From Nisaea sp. (GTDB lineage: Bacteria > Pseudomonadota > Alphaproteobacteria > Thalassobaculales > Thalassobaculaceae): a stretch of 64,000 nucleotides of DNA. Shown here piece after piece: positions 17,222-25,315 of this stretch. The notes below the pieces were generated by a model. The model had not been told where the DNA came from. It did no database searches and saw only the letters and a program-made list of their open reading frames with translations. The stretch is taken from the NCBI RefSeq assembly GCF_034670185.1, contig NZ_JAXMNY010000001.1, forward strand, positions 1,798,001 through 1,862,000, in the 5' to 3' direction. The translations under genes and the position numbers were made by a program. The first letter of the stretch is position 1; every line of letters begins with the position of its first letter.

Positions 17222-17986
17222 TCAACGTCCCAGATAGACTTCGATGACGTGCGGATCGTTCTGCACCTGATCCATGGACCCTTCGGCGAGCACCGATCCC
17301 TCATGCAGAACGGTGACCTTCACACCCAGGGCGTGAACGAAGGCCATGTCATGTTCGACAACCACGATGGAACGCTCACCGCGCAGATCCCGCAGCAACT
17401 CAACTGTCGCCTCGGTTTCGGCGTCGGTCATGCCAGCCACCGGCTCGTCCAGGAACAACAGCTCCGGGTCCTGCACCAGCAACATGCCGATCTCCAGCCA
17501 TTGCTTCTGACCGTGCGAAAGCTTGCCCGCCATCTGGTCACGCTCACCGGCAAGGCCGATCCGCTCTAGCGTGCTTTCGATCTGCGACCTGCGATCCGTG
17601 TCCAGCCGGTCGAACAGGCAGGCGAATGTGCTCCGGTCCGATTTGATGGCGAGTTCCAGATTGTCGAACACAGAATGGTTTTCGAACACACTCGGGCGCT
17701 GGAATTTCCGGCCGATACCGAGGGCGACGACCGCCGCCTCGTCCCGCTTTCCAAGATCGATATCGCCTTTGAAGATCACCCGTCCCTCGTCCGGCTTGGT
17801 CTTGCCGGTGATGACGTCCATCATCGTTGTCTTGCCAGCACCGTTCGGCCCGATGATCGCCCGCATCTCGCCCGGCTCGACGACGAAACTCAGATTGTTC
17901 AGCGCCTTGAAGCCGTCGAAGCTGACAGTCACCCCGTCGACATAGAGCTGGGATTCTGAATATGAGGCTCTTCCGGAAACGCTCAT
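17222..17986 (-). CDS. urtD: Urea ABC transporter ATP-binding protein UrtD
   Basis: This 254-residue LivG-like ATPase partners UrtE to energise urea uptake. It has the Walker A GPNGAGKTT, signature KLSHGQKQWLEIGMLL (the degenerate SHGQKQ form is typical of UrtD) and Walker B LLFLDEPVAGM. The start ATG 17986 overlaps the urtC stop by 4 bases, so it is translationally coupled. Confidence 0.96.
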   Translation of the reverse strand: MSVSGRASYSESQLYVDGVTVSFDGFKALNNLSFVVEPGEMRAIIGPNGAGKTTMMDVITGKTKPDEGRVIFKGDIDLGKRDEAAVVALGIGRKFQRPSVFENHSVFDNLELAIKSDRSTFACLFDRLDTDRRSQIESTLERIGLAGERDQMAGKLSHGQKQWLEIGMLLVQDPELLFLDEPVAGMTDAETEATVELLRDLRGERSIVVVEHDMAFVHALGVKVTVLHEGSVLAEGSMDQVQNDPHVIEVYLGR

Positions 17987-19161
17987 TGGCCGGGCTCCTC
18001 TGCAAGGGGTGAGGATGCAGGAGGATTCCGTTTACCCATCCGTCCCTTCACCCAGTCGATCGCGGCAGGCAGGCTGCCGACCAGGCCTTTCGGGAAGAAC
18101 AGGGTGACAGCGATGAACATGCCGCCAAGCGCGAACAACCAGATTTCCGGGATCACTCCTGTCAGCACTGTCTTCGCGTAATTGACCAGCACACCGCCTG
18201 CAATCGCGCCGTAGAGCGTGCCGCGACCGCCGATAGCAACCCAGATCACGGCTTCGATGGAATTGGCCGGAGCGAATTCGCCCGGATTGATGATGCCCAC
18301 CTGCGGCACATAAAGCGCACCCGCCAGCCCGGCGATCATTGCAGAGAGGACGAAGACGAAGAGTTTGAAATTCTCCACCCGGTAGCCGAGGAAACGCACC
18401 CGCGCCTCGTCGTCCCGGATGGCGGCGATCAGGCGGCCAAGCTTTGAGGCGACGATGGCCCGGCACATCAGATAACAGCCGGCCAATGCGACACAGGTCG
18501 AGGCCAGCAGCACGGCCCGCGTGTTGTCCGACTGCAGATCGAAGCCCAGGAGATCCTTGAAGTCCGTCAGACCGTTATTGCCGCCGAAGCCCATGTCGTT
18601 GCGGAAGAAGGCCAGCATCAGCGCATAGGTCATGGCCTGGGTGATGATTGAGAGATAGACCCCGCTGACCCGAGACCTGAAGGTCAGCCAGCCAAACACG
18701 AAAGCCAGCAGCCCCGGCACGAACAACGCCATCACCACGGCGAAGGGGAAGAAGTCGAAGCCGTACCAGTACCAGGGCAATTCCTTCCAGTTCAGGAACA
18801 CCATGAAGTCCGGCAGCTCCGCATTGCCATAGACGCCCCGGTCGCCGATCTGCCGCATCATGTACATGCCCATGGCATAGCCGCCGAGGGCGAAGAAGGC
18901 GCCGTGACCGAGGCTGAGAATGCCGCAGAAACCCCAGATCAGGTCGATCGAGAGAGCCAGCATGGCAAAGCAGAGATACTTGCCGAGCAGGCTGACGAGA
19001 TAGGTCGGCACATGCAGGGCCGACCCCGGGTCCGTGGTTAGGTTCAGCAGCGGTACGAGGATTGCGATCGCGGCCAGGATGGTAAGCAGGATGGCGCTAG
19101 CCAATCGTCCCTTCCCCGGTTCCTGGGCCTGCGGCGCGTATAGGCGTTGCAACAGCGACAT
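17983..19161 (-). CDS. urtC: Urea ABC transporter permease UrtC
   Basis: The 392-residue permease is of the LivM type, with about nine TM helices. Landmarks are the periplasmic-edge motif GFCGILSLGHGAFFALGGYA and the cytoplasmic coupling loop AIRDDEARVRFLGYRVENFK, which contacts the ATPases. It pairs with UrtB to form the membrane channel for urea. Its start lies 3 bases after the urtB stop. Confidence 0.96.
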   Translation of the reverse strand: MSLLQRLYAPQAQEPGKGRLASAILLTILAAIAILVPLLNLTTDPGSALHVPTYLVSLLGKYLCFAMLALSIDLIWGFCGILSLGHGAFFALGGYAMGMYMMRQIGDRGVYGNAELPDFMVFLNWKELPWYWYGFDFFPFAVVMALFVPGLLAFVFGWLTFRSRVSGVYLSIITQAMTYALMLAFFRNDMGFGGNNGLTDFKDLLGFDLQSDNTRAVLLASTCVALAGCYLMCRAIVASKLGRLIAAIRDDEARVRFLGYRVENFKLFVFVLSAMIAGLAGALYVPQVGIINPGEFAPANSIEAVIWVAIGGRGTLYGAIAGGVLVNYAKTVLTGVIPEIWLFALGGMFIAVTLFFPKGLVGSLPAAIDWVKGRMGKRNPPASSPLAEEPGQ

Positions 19162-19164
19162 GGC

Positions 19165-20826
19165 TCAGGACTCCACGGCACGGCCGCGGAGCGCGAACAA
19201 TCCGCGGGGCCGTTTCTGGATGAAGAGGATGATCGCTACCAGCACCAGGATCTTGCCCAGCACCGCGCCGGCCCAGGGTTCCAGCAGCTTGTTCACGACG
19301 CCGAGCGACATCGCGCCTGCAAAGGCGCCCCAGAGATTGCCGACACCGCCGAACACCACGACCATGAAGCTGTCCACGATGTATGCCTGTCCAAGATTGG
19401 GACTGACATTGTCGATCTGGCTGAGGGCGACACCCGCGATACCGGCAATGCCGGAGCCAAGGCCGAAGGTCATGGCGTCGACCCGGCCGGTCGGAATGCC
19501 CATGGCCCGCGCCATCTCGCGGTTCTGCGTCACGGCCCGCATCTGCAGGCCGAAAGCGGTCTTCTTCAGGACGAGAAGGACGGCGCCGAGCACACAGAAC
19601 GAGAACAGAATGATCCAGAGTCGGTTATAGGTCAGCGTTATGCCAGCGACCGATTCCATGGCGCCCTGCATCCATTCCGGCGCCCCGACTTCCCGGTTTG
19701 TCGGCCCGAAAATCGAGCGCACGGTTTGTTGCAGGACCAGACTGATACCCCAGGTGGCGAGCAGCGTTTCAAGCGGGCGGCCGTAGAGGAACCGGATACA
19801 TCCTCGTTCCATGGCAATGCCGACAAGACCTGAGACAAGGAATGCGGCAGGCAGCGCGACGGCAAGTGACCAGTCGAACAGACCCGGTGCGAAAGAACGG
19901 AACACTTCCTGAACGACAAAGGTTGTGTAGGCGCCGAGCATGACCATCTCGCCATGCGCCATGTTTATGACGCCCATCACACCAAAAGTGATGGCAAGCC
20001 CCATGGCTGCGAGCAGCAGGACCGACCCGAGGCTGATCCCCTGATAGAGATGCTCGACGGTGCGCCACATCTCCAGTCGGCTCTCCATCGAGGCAAGCGT
20101 TTTCCCTGCGGTCGCACGGACCATCTCGTCAGGTTCGCGCCAGACATCGCCGTCTTTCAGCAGCAGGCGGGAGAGCATGACCCGGCTTTCCGGATCGGTT
20201 CTGTCAGCAAGGGACTGCACCGCAGCCAAACGCTCTTCCGTGCTCTCTGACTGCAATTTGATTGAGGCCTTGGCCAGTTGCAGCGCGTTTTTCACCGCCG
20301 CATCCGCTTCCTTGGCCAGCGCCGTCTCGACCAGCGGCAGCATCGCCTGGTCGCTCGACTTCAGCAGACCGTCCGCCGCTTCCAGTCGGCGCTGCGGGTC
20401 CGGGCTCATCAGTGTCAGCGTGCCCATGACCGCTTTGACGGATGAGCGGAGACTGTTGTTCGTCTTGACCCGCTTCACCTCTCGCGAGCCGACGGTCTCC
20501 AGCTCTGCACCGGTCACGGGGTCGGTCAGGAGAAGCTTACCGCCACTGGCTTTTTGGCCGATGACCACCTTGTCATCGCTCTTGCGCGTATAGAGATCCC
20601 GCCCGACGAGCGCTTCCAGGATAGGCACCACCTCGGGCGCACCTGTCGCGACCATACGATCGACGACAGCTTGCTTCTTGGAAAGGCTCGCCGCACCGAG
20701 CTCGGTAACGAGCGTTCCGAGATCGTCAGCAGCCGACGCACCGGAATGCGGCACCAGAACCGCGAGTACCCAGAAAACCATTAAGAACCGGAGTGCGCCC
20801 CCGCGCATCCATTGCCTTAAGGACAT
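19165..20826 (-). CDS. urtB: Urea ABC transporter permease UrtB
   Basis: The 553-residue protein has a signal-like N-terminus, an extra periplasmic helical region (about residues 35-255, alanine/leucine-rich HEAT-like repeats) and a C-terminal LivH-type permease (about 260-550) with GVMGVINMAHGEMVMLGAY and QNREMARAMGIPTGRVD. The long N-terminal extension distinguishes UrtB from LivH. ATG 20826 is preceded by GGAAGG. The gap to urtA contains a perfect 13-bp hairpin. Confidence 0.96.
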   Translation of the reverse strand: MSLRQWMRGGALRFLMVFWVLAVLVPHSGASAADDLGTLVTELGAASLSKKQAVVDRMVATGAPEVVPILEALVGRDLYTRKSDDKVVIGQKASGGKLLLTDPVTGAELETVGSREVKRVKTNNSLRSSVKAVMGTLTLMSPDPQRRLEAADGLLKSSDQAMLPLVETALAKEADAAVKNALQLAKASIKLQSESTEERLAAVQSLADRTDPESRVMLSRLLLKDGDVWREPDEMVRATAGKTLASMESRLEMWRTVEHLYQGISLGSVLLLAAMGLAITFGVMGVINMAHGEMVMLGAYTTFVVQEVFRSFAPGLFDWSLAVALPAAFLVSGLVGIAMERGCIRFLYGRPLETLLATWGISLVLQQTVRSIFGPTNREVGAPEWMQGAMESVAGITLTYNRLWIILFSFCVLGAVLLVLKKTAFGLQMRAVTQNREMARAMGIPTGRVDAMTFGLGSGIAGIAGVALSQIDNVSPNLGQAYIVDSFMVVVFGGVGNLWGAFAGAMSLGVVNKLLEPWAGAVLGKILVLVAIILFIQKRPRGLFALRGRAVES

Positions 20827-20865
20827 TAAATTTCCTTCCCATCCCTGCGCGCAATTCAAACGGTT

Positions 20866-20893
20866 CCGGAGCGCGGGACATCCCGCGCTCCGG
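20866..20893 (-). promoter_or_regulatory. Intercistronic hairpin between urtA and urtB
   Basis: A perfect 13-base inverted repeat (CCGGAGCGCGGGA and its complement, 2-base loop) begins 12 bases downstream of the urtA stop. No U-tract follows in the direction of transcription. Such structures commonly protect the upstream binding-protein mRNA from 3' decay or cause partial termination, so that the binding protein exceeds the membrane components. Confidence 0.7.
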
Positions 20894-20904
20894 TCCGGAA
20901 GTTT

Positions 20905-22188
20905 TTAGAAGCGCGGCTTTTCGCAGTTGCCGCAGACCCACGGATAGGTCCAGTCAGCGGTCAGCTTGGCGCTTTCCGGGATGAAGTCGGACCAGGCATC
21001 GCCGACCACCACACCATCGGTGGCGGAAACGATTTCGAACTGGCCGTCCTCGAGGATTTCACCGATCAGCACCGGCTTGGAGAGGTGGTGGTTGGTATTC
21101 ATCACCGCCGTGCCGCCGGTCAGGTTCTTGACGGTCTGGCCGTACATCGCCTGACGAACCGCATCGACATCGGTGGTGCCGGCCTGCTCGACCGCCTGCA
21201 CCCACATCTTGAAGCCGATATAGTGGGCTTCCATCGGATCGTTGGTCACCCGCTTCTCGTCCTTGATGAAGGCGTGCCAGGCTTTGATGAACGCATCGTT
21301 CTCCGGCGTGTCGACCGACATGAAGTAGTTCCATGCGGCCAGGTGGCCGACCAGCGGGCCCGCATCGAGACCGGCCAACTCTTCTTCACCGACGGAGAAG
21401 GCGACGACCGGAATGTCCTCGGCATTGATGCCCTGGTTGGCCAGTTCCTTGTAGAACGGCACGTTGGCATCACCGTTGATGGTGGAAACAACAGCGGTCT
21501 TCTTGCCCTGGCTGGCGAATTCCTTCACCTGAGCGACAATGGTCTGCCAGTCGGAGTGACCGAACGGCGTGTAGTTTTCCATGATGTCTGCATCTGCGAT
21601 GCCTTTGGCATTCAGATACGAGCGCAGGATCTTGTTGGTCGTGCGCGGATAAACGTAGTCGGTACCGAGCAGAACAACGCGCTTCGCTTCGCCGCCCTCT
21701 TCGCCGAGCATGTAATCAACCGCCGGGATCGCCTGCTGATTCGGCGCGGCGCCGGTGTAGAAAACGTTCCGGGAGGATTCCTCACCCTCATACTGCACCG
21801 GATAGAAGAGCATGCCGTTCAGCTCTTCAAACACCGGCAGAACGGATTTGCGGGACACGGACGTCCAGCAACCAAAAGTCACAGACACACCGTCCTTGGA
21901 AATCAGCTCGCGGGCCTTTTCCGCGAAAAGCGGCCAGTCGGAGGCAGGATCAACGACGACCGGCTCGAGCTTCTTACCCAGCAGACCGCCTTTTTTGTTC
22001 TGCTCGTCAATAAGCATCAGCATGGCGTCTTTCAGTGTAGTTTCACTGATCGCCATGGTTCCGGACAGTGAGTGCAGGATACCGACCTTGATCGTATCCG
22101 CAGCCTGCGCCGCCCCCATACCGGCCGTTGCAGCCAGCCCGAAGGCCGTTGCCGCAAGGGCGCTTTTCCACTTTATGAGCTTCCCCAT
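20905..22188 (-). CDS. urtA: Urea ABC transporter substrate-binding protein UrtA
   Basis: The 427-residue periplasmic protein binds urea with high affinity. A signal peptide ends at AAQAAD (about residue 29), followed by TIKVGILHSLSGTMAISE and the family landmarks FGCWTSVSRKSVLPVFE, LFYPVQYEGEESS and the C-terminal WVCGNCEKPRF. ATG 22188 has GGAGA 7 bases upstream; upstream codons of the longer frame fall in the promoter. It is the first gene of the operon, behind a sigma-54 element. Confidence 0.97.
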   Translation of the reverse strand: MGKLIKWKSALAATAFGLAATAGMGAAQAADTIKVGILHSLSGTMAISETTLKDAMLMLIDEQNKKGGLLGKKLEPVVVDPASDWPLFAEKARELISKDGVSVTFGCWTSVSRKSVLPVFEELNGMLFYPVQYEGEESSRNVFYTGAAPNQQAIPAVDYMLGEEGGEAKRVVLLGTDYVYPRTTNKILRSYLNAKGIADADIMENYTPFGHSDWQTIVAQVKEFASQGKKTAVVSTINGDANVPFYKELANQGINAEDIPVVAFSVGEEELAGLDAGPLVGHLAAWNYFMSVDTPENDAFIKAWHAFIKDEKRVTNDPMEAHYIGFKMWVQAVEQAGTTDVDAVRQAMYGQTVKNLTGGTAVMNTNHHLSKPVLIGEILEDGQFEIVSATDGVVVGDAWSDFIPESAKLTADWTYPWVCGNCEKPRF

Positions 22189-22208
22189 TATTAGTTCTCC
22201 CAGATCCA

Positions 22209-22224
22209 GGGTTGTTGTTGCACC
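22209..22224. repeat. 16-base direct repeat, copy 1 (urtA leader)
   Basis: GGGTTGTTGTTGCACC lies between the predicted urt transcription start and the urtA ATG. An identical copy is at 22473-22488. On the transcript it reads GGUGCAACAACAACCC, an unstructured CAA-rich stretch; in DNA it carries one TGCACC half-site. Confidence 0.6.
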
Positions 22225-22236
22225 GCACACCAAACA

Positions 22237-22251
22237 GCAAGCGCTGTGCCA
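22237..22251 (-). promoter_or_regulatory. Sigma-54 (RpoN) promoter of urtABCDE
   Basis: On the minus strand TGGCAC-AGCGC-TTGC matches the -24/-12 consensus with exact spacing. Transcription would begin near 22225, giving a leader of about 38 bases before urtA. With the same element before ureD, this predicts joint control of urea import and hydrolysis by an NtrC-type activator. Confidence 0.8.
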
Positions 22252-22359
22252 CAGCTCCCTTATTTGGGATAAACTGAATAAAAACATTATTTATCAGTTA
22301 TTTAGAAGAACGAAATCATGCCAGAAGAACTATCAGAAGATGAATTTGACAATAAAATT

Positions 22360-22376
22360 TGCACCAATATTAAGCA
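22360..22376. promoter_or_regulatory. NtrC-like enhancer site
   Basis: TGCACCAATATTAAGCA has a perfect left arm (TGCACCA) and a partial right arm (GCA kept) against the 17-base NtrC consensus TGCACYA-N3-TRGTGCA. It lies about 110 bases upstream of the -24 element of the urt promoter, a typical enhancer distance. Confidence 0.4.
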
Positions 22377-22449
22377 CTGCCTGTTTTTTAATCTAACCGT
22401 AACAGAAGACCGGACATTGACCTTTTGACACGAAGACCGCATGTCCTGT

Positions 22450-22468
22450 TGGGGAATCCAGTTCCCCA
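22450..22468. repeat. Inverted repeat upstream of urt
   Basis: A perfect 7-base inverted repeat TGGGGAA-TCCAG-TTCCCCA lies about 200 bases upstream of the urt promoter and just before the second 16-base repeat. It could be a protein-binding site or a hairpin; there is no T-tract to make it a terminator. Confidence 0.45.
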
Positions 22469-22472
22469 GACG

Positions 22473-22488
22473 GGGTTGTTGTTGCACC
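22473..22488. repeat. 16-base direct repeat, copy 2
   Basis: This second exact copy of GGGTTGTTGTTGCACC lies 264 bases from copy 1 and 12 bases before the 26-base palindrome. The conserved pair flanks the regulatory region of urtA. Confidence 0.6.
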
Positions 22489-22500
22489 ACTCGACCCTGG

Positions 22501-22526
22501 CCCGTGCACCTTTCTAGGTGCACGGG
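22501..22526. promoter_or_regulatory. 26-base palindrome with TGCACC/GGTGCA arms
   Basis: CCCGTGCACCT-TTCT-AGGTGCACGGG is perfect over 11 bp. Its core TGCACC-N6-GGTGCA has NtrC half-sites on both sides, one base further apart than the usual N5. It lies about 250 bases upstream of the urt -24 box. No U-tract follows on either strand, so a terminator is unlikely. Confidence 0.5.
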
Positions 22527-22800
22527 TAGGGCCGGGTCAGCGCACACAGCGCACCCTCCAATTCAGCGCGCAACACCCGCAGATTGGAGGCCTTGAGACA
22601 GACACGGCAGAACCAATAGAAGGCGGCGCTCGCTCGCTCAGAGTCGAATTCGATAAAATCTCAAGAAATATCAACGAATAATCAACAATGTGGCTGCACA
22701 GGCGGAATCACAAAGTTATACTGCTTTCCGCACATGGATTTGCCCGACAGAACGCCTGGGCTGCGCGGGGCCATTCGAAGAACATCAGGGGGCCGCTTAA

Positions 22801-24492
22801 ATGTCTTTGAATATGTCTACGAAACTCATGGCGCTGGTCGTATTTATGGCCACCGCCCTTTGCGCATTCGCGGGTTTTTCCATCTGGACGATGACCGCCG
22901 TGAAAGGTCAGGTCGACCAGATCATTTTGACCGACACACCGGTTTCCGTTCTGGTTGGCTCGATCGTCGAAAGCCAGCTCGAACAGGAAATGGCCCTGCA
23001 TATCGCCATATCGATTGCCGCACAGGGACGCGGCGATGCCGCAGACGACTATATTGCGAAGTTCGCAGCACACGGCACCGCTGTCGACGAACATCTCTCC
23101 TCGGTAAACCTGCTGCTTTCCCCGATTGTTGAAGCTGGCGGCGACCGCGGCACCCGCTATGCAGAAATCCAGAAGCTGCTGGCCGAAATCGAAGAAGCGC
23201 ACGACCACATCACGAAGACCGGCAACACTGTTATTGTTCAGCTCAAGTCCTTGATCAAAGCGGCGGGGGGACGCATTCCCCGACTGTCGCACCTCAGCTC
23301 TCATATGAACAAGATCGAAGAGACCCAGGTCATCGTCGGGTCACGCGTGCATGAACTGCTGAAAAAGGTCAATGGCATGTCACAGGGATCCGTCGAAGAG
23401 ATCCAGGCCGCCGAGGAATTGGCAATCAGCAGCCTGACCATTGCTGCAATCGTCGCCGTCACACTCTCTCTGATCATCGGTATTCCGCTCGCCATCGGTA
23501 TTCGCCGTCGCCTGAATGCCGCGGTCCAGACCGTTGACAGGTTCGCCGCTGGCGACCTCTCGGTGCCCGTCCCCGTATCCAATTCGAACGACGAAATCGG
23601 CCGGGTATTGAAAGCGATCGACGCCATGCAACGCAATCTGCAAGGGATGCTCGGCACCATCAAAATGGCATCCGGCGGTGTCACCTCTGGCAGCAGCGAG
23701 CTTCGTCAGACCGCACAGCAGGTGTCGGACGGCGTGAACGATCAGGCCTCCAGCGTGCAGGAAACCTCCGCTGCCATGGAAGAAATGACTGCCGGTATCC
23801 GCCAGAACGCGAAGAACGCTGAAGAAACGGAAAAAGCATCGGAGCGCATGGCCGGTGAAGCCGGGCGTTGTGCCGAAGCAATGACCCAAACCGCAGCCGC
23901 CATGAAGGATATTTCCGACAAGATCCTCGTTGTCGAGGAAATCACCCGGAAGATCGAACTGCTGGCCCTCAACGCCTCCGTCGAAGCCGCGCGTGCCGGT
24001 GAACACGGACGCGGATTCGCGGTTGTTGCCTCCGAAGTCTCGCGCCTGGCTGAAATCAGCAAGCAAGCCGCAAGCGAGATCCAGGACGCTTCCGCCGACG
24101 GCCGGGAAGCTGCCGAAAACACCAACCGCCTGCTGAACGACCTGCTGCCGGAAATCACCCGAACGAAGGATCTGGTTCAGGGCATCACCGCTGCCAGTGA
24201 GGAGCAGTCTGTCGGAGCGGACGAGATCAATGTTGCCATCCATCGCCTGAACACTGTGATCCAGCAGAACGCGGCGGCAGCACAACAGATGGCAGCGACC
24301 TCCGGCGCCCTCGCCGGCCGGGGCCGTGAGCTGCAGGAATCCGTCTCCCGCTTCAAGCTGAACGAAGGTGACGCGCCGGCCAAGAAGAAGCCGGCCGGCA
24401 ACGCTTCAGCCCAATCCGAAGAGAACACTGACGAAGAGCGCGGCCCCGCGCAGGAAGACAAGATTACGTCCGGTGACTTTGGAAAGTACTAA
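22801..24492 (+). CDS. Methyl-accepting chemotaxis protein
   Basis: The 563-residue transmembrane receptor has TM1 at about residues 9-30, a periplasmic helical-bundle sensor (31-210), TM2 at 211-233, a HAMP domain (234-290) and a long cytoplasmic signalling coiled coil. The hairpin tip reads KIELLALNASVEAARAGEHG, so the common QTN triad is replaced by KIE, as seen in some other receptor classes. The C-terminus is Lys/Ala/Glu-rich and lacks a CheR-tethering pentapeptide. It is the first gene of the MCP-cheR-cheB unit and overlaps cheR. Confidence 0.93.
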   Translation: MSLNMSTKLMALVVFMATALCAFAGFSIWTMTAVKGQVDQIILTDTPVSVLVGSIVESQLEQEMALHIAISIAAQGRGDAADDYIAKFAAHGTAVDEHLSSVNLLLSPIVEAGGDRGTRYAEIQKLLAEIEEAHDHITKTGNTVIVQLKSLIKAAGGRIPRLSHLSSHMNKIEETQVIVGSRVHELLKKVNGMSQGSVEEIQAAEELAISSLTIAAIVAVTLSLIIGIPLAIGIRRRLNAAVQTVDRFAAGDLSVPVPVSNSNDEIGRVLKAIDAMQRNLQGMLGTIKMASGGVTSGSSELRQTAQQVSDGVNDQASSVQETSAAMEEMTAGIRQNAKNAEETEKASERMAGEAGRCAEAMTQTAAAMKDISDKILVVEEITRKIELLALNASVEAARAGEHGRGFAVVASEVSRLAEISKQAASEIQDASADGREAAENTNRLLNDLLPEITRTKDLVQGITAASEEQSVGADEINVAIHRLNTVIQQNAAAAQQMAATSGALAGRGRELQESVSRFKLNEGDAPAKKKPAGNASAQSEENTDEERGPAQEDKITSGDFGKY

Positions 24493-25315
24493 TCCGGTCA
24501 CGGCGGAGTTCGACGAACTCCGCCGTCTGGCGCATCACAAATTCGGGATTATCGTTCCAGCGAATGCGGAAAGTTTCCTGGACTCGCGCCTGCGCGCCTT
24601 CATGAGCCAGACCGGTCATGAATCCATTCCGGAACTCTTGCGCGAAGCACGGAGCGACGGGCGCGAGGACATGCTGATCAATCTGGTCGAGCATCTTTCG
24701 ACCAATCACAGCTACTTCTACCGGGAGCCGGCGCACTTCGAATTCATGGCGTCGACCTTGCTGCCGGAGCTCGAAGAACGGCTGCGCCGGGACCGCACAA
24801 AGGATATCCGGATCTGGAGCTCGGCCGCGGCGGCGGGCGAGGAAGCCTATTCCGTCATCATGGCAATGCGGGAGTATTTCGGAGCGCATTATCAGGATCT
24901 GGATGCCGGTGTCCTGGCGACGGACATTGCCAAAGCGACCCTGCGCCGGGGAGCCATCGGCGAGTACAGAGCCGAGGCATTTCGCCACATGCCAATGGCC
25001 TGGCAGCAGAAATATCTGGAATATCTCGGCGATAACACCTATCGCGTGGTAAAGCAGGTACGCGACGACGTGATGTTTCGGTGGCTTAACCTGACCGAAC
25101 CACTCGAAATGTTGCGTGGCCGCTTCCATTTGATCTTGTGCCGAAACGTGATGATCTATTTCGATGACACGACCCGAGAGAACCTCGTCCGTAACCTGAG
25201 CACGATGCTCGCGCCGGGTGGATATCTCTTCATCGGCCACACCGACAATCCGGACCACGCACGGATTTATCTGGATCAGATCCGTCCCGCGATCTTTAGA
25301 AAGAAGGCCTCTTGA
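24473..25315 (+). CDS. cheR: Chemotaxis protein methyltransferase CheR
   Basis: The enzyme (280 residues from this start) methylates receptor glutamates with S-adenosylmethionine. It shows a CheR N-terminal helical domain (FDELRRLAHHKFGIIVPA), TNHSYFYREPAHFEF, the SAM-binding WSSAAAAGEEAYSVIMAM and LCRNVMIYFD. The start is uncertain: GTG 24473 overlaps the MCP end by 20 bases, TTG 24479 is another option, and the frame is open further upstream only opposite MCP codons. The stop overlaps the cheB TTG start. Confidence 0.92.
   Translation: MTLESTNPVTAEFDELRRLAHHKFGIIVPANAESFLDSRLRAFMSQTGHESIPELLREARSDGREDMLINLVEHLSTNHSYFYREPAHFEFMASTLLPELEERLRRDRTKDIRIWSSAAAAGEEAYSVIMAMREYFGAHYQDLDAGVLATDIAKATLRRGAIGEYRAEAFRHMPMAWQQKYLEYLGDNTYRVVKQVRDDVMFRWLNLTEPLEMLRGRFHLILCRNVMIYFDDTTRENLVRNLSTMLAPGGYLFIGHTDNPDHARIYLDQIRPAIFRKKAS

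Larger units (their letters stand above)
22189..22800. other. 612-base regulatory region between urtA and the MCP gene
   Basis: This is the longest gene-free stretch of the window. The urtA-proximal half carries a sigma-54 promoter, two copies of a 16-base repeat, an NtrC-like site and two strong inverted repeats, listed separately. The half nearer the MCP gene shows no structure I can name; GGGGG about 10 bases before ATG 22801 may serve as its ribosome-binding site. No convincing short gene is present on either strand. Confidence 0.6.

Noticed and set aside
22501..22526. 26-base palindrome as a terminator or riboswitch
   Set aside because: There is no U-tract on either strand. I considered guanidine riboswitches because of the urea genes, but the loops lack the ACGR motif of guanidine-II and no guanidine-I architecture is visible.
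22302..22547. Minus-strand frame of 81 codons upstream of urtA
   Set aside because: It covers the NtrC-like site and palindromes, is upstream of the promoter, and shows no coding character.
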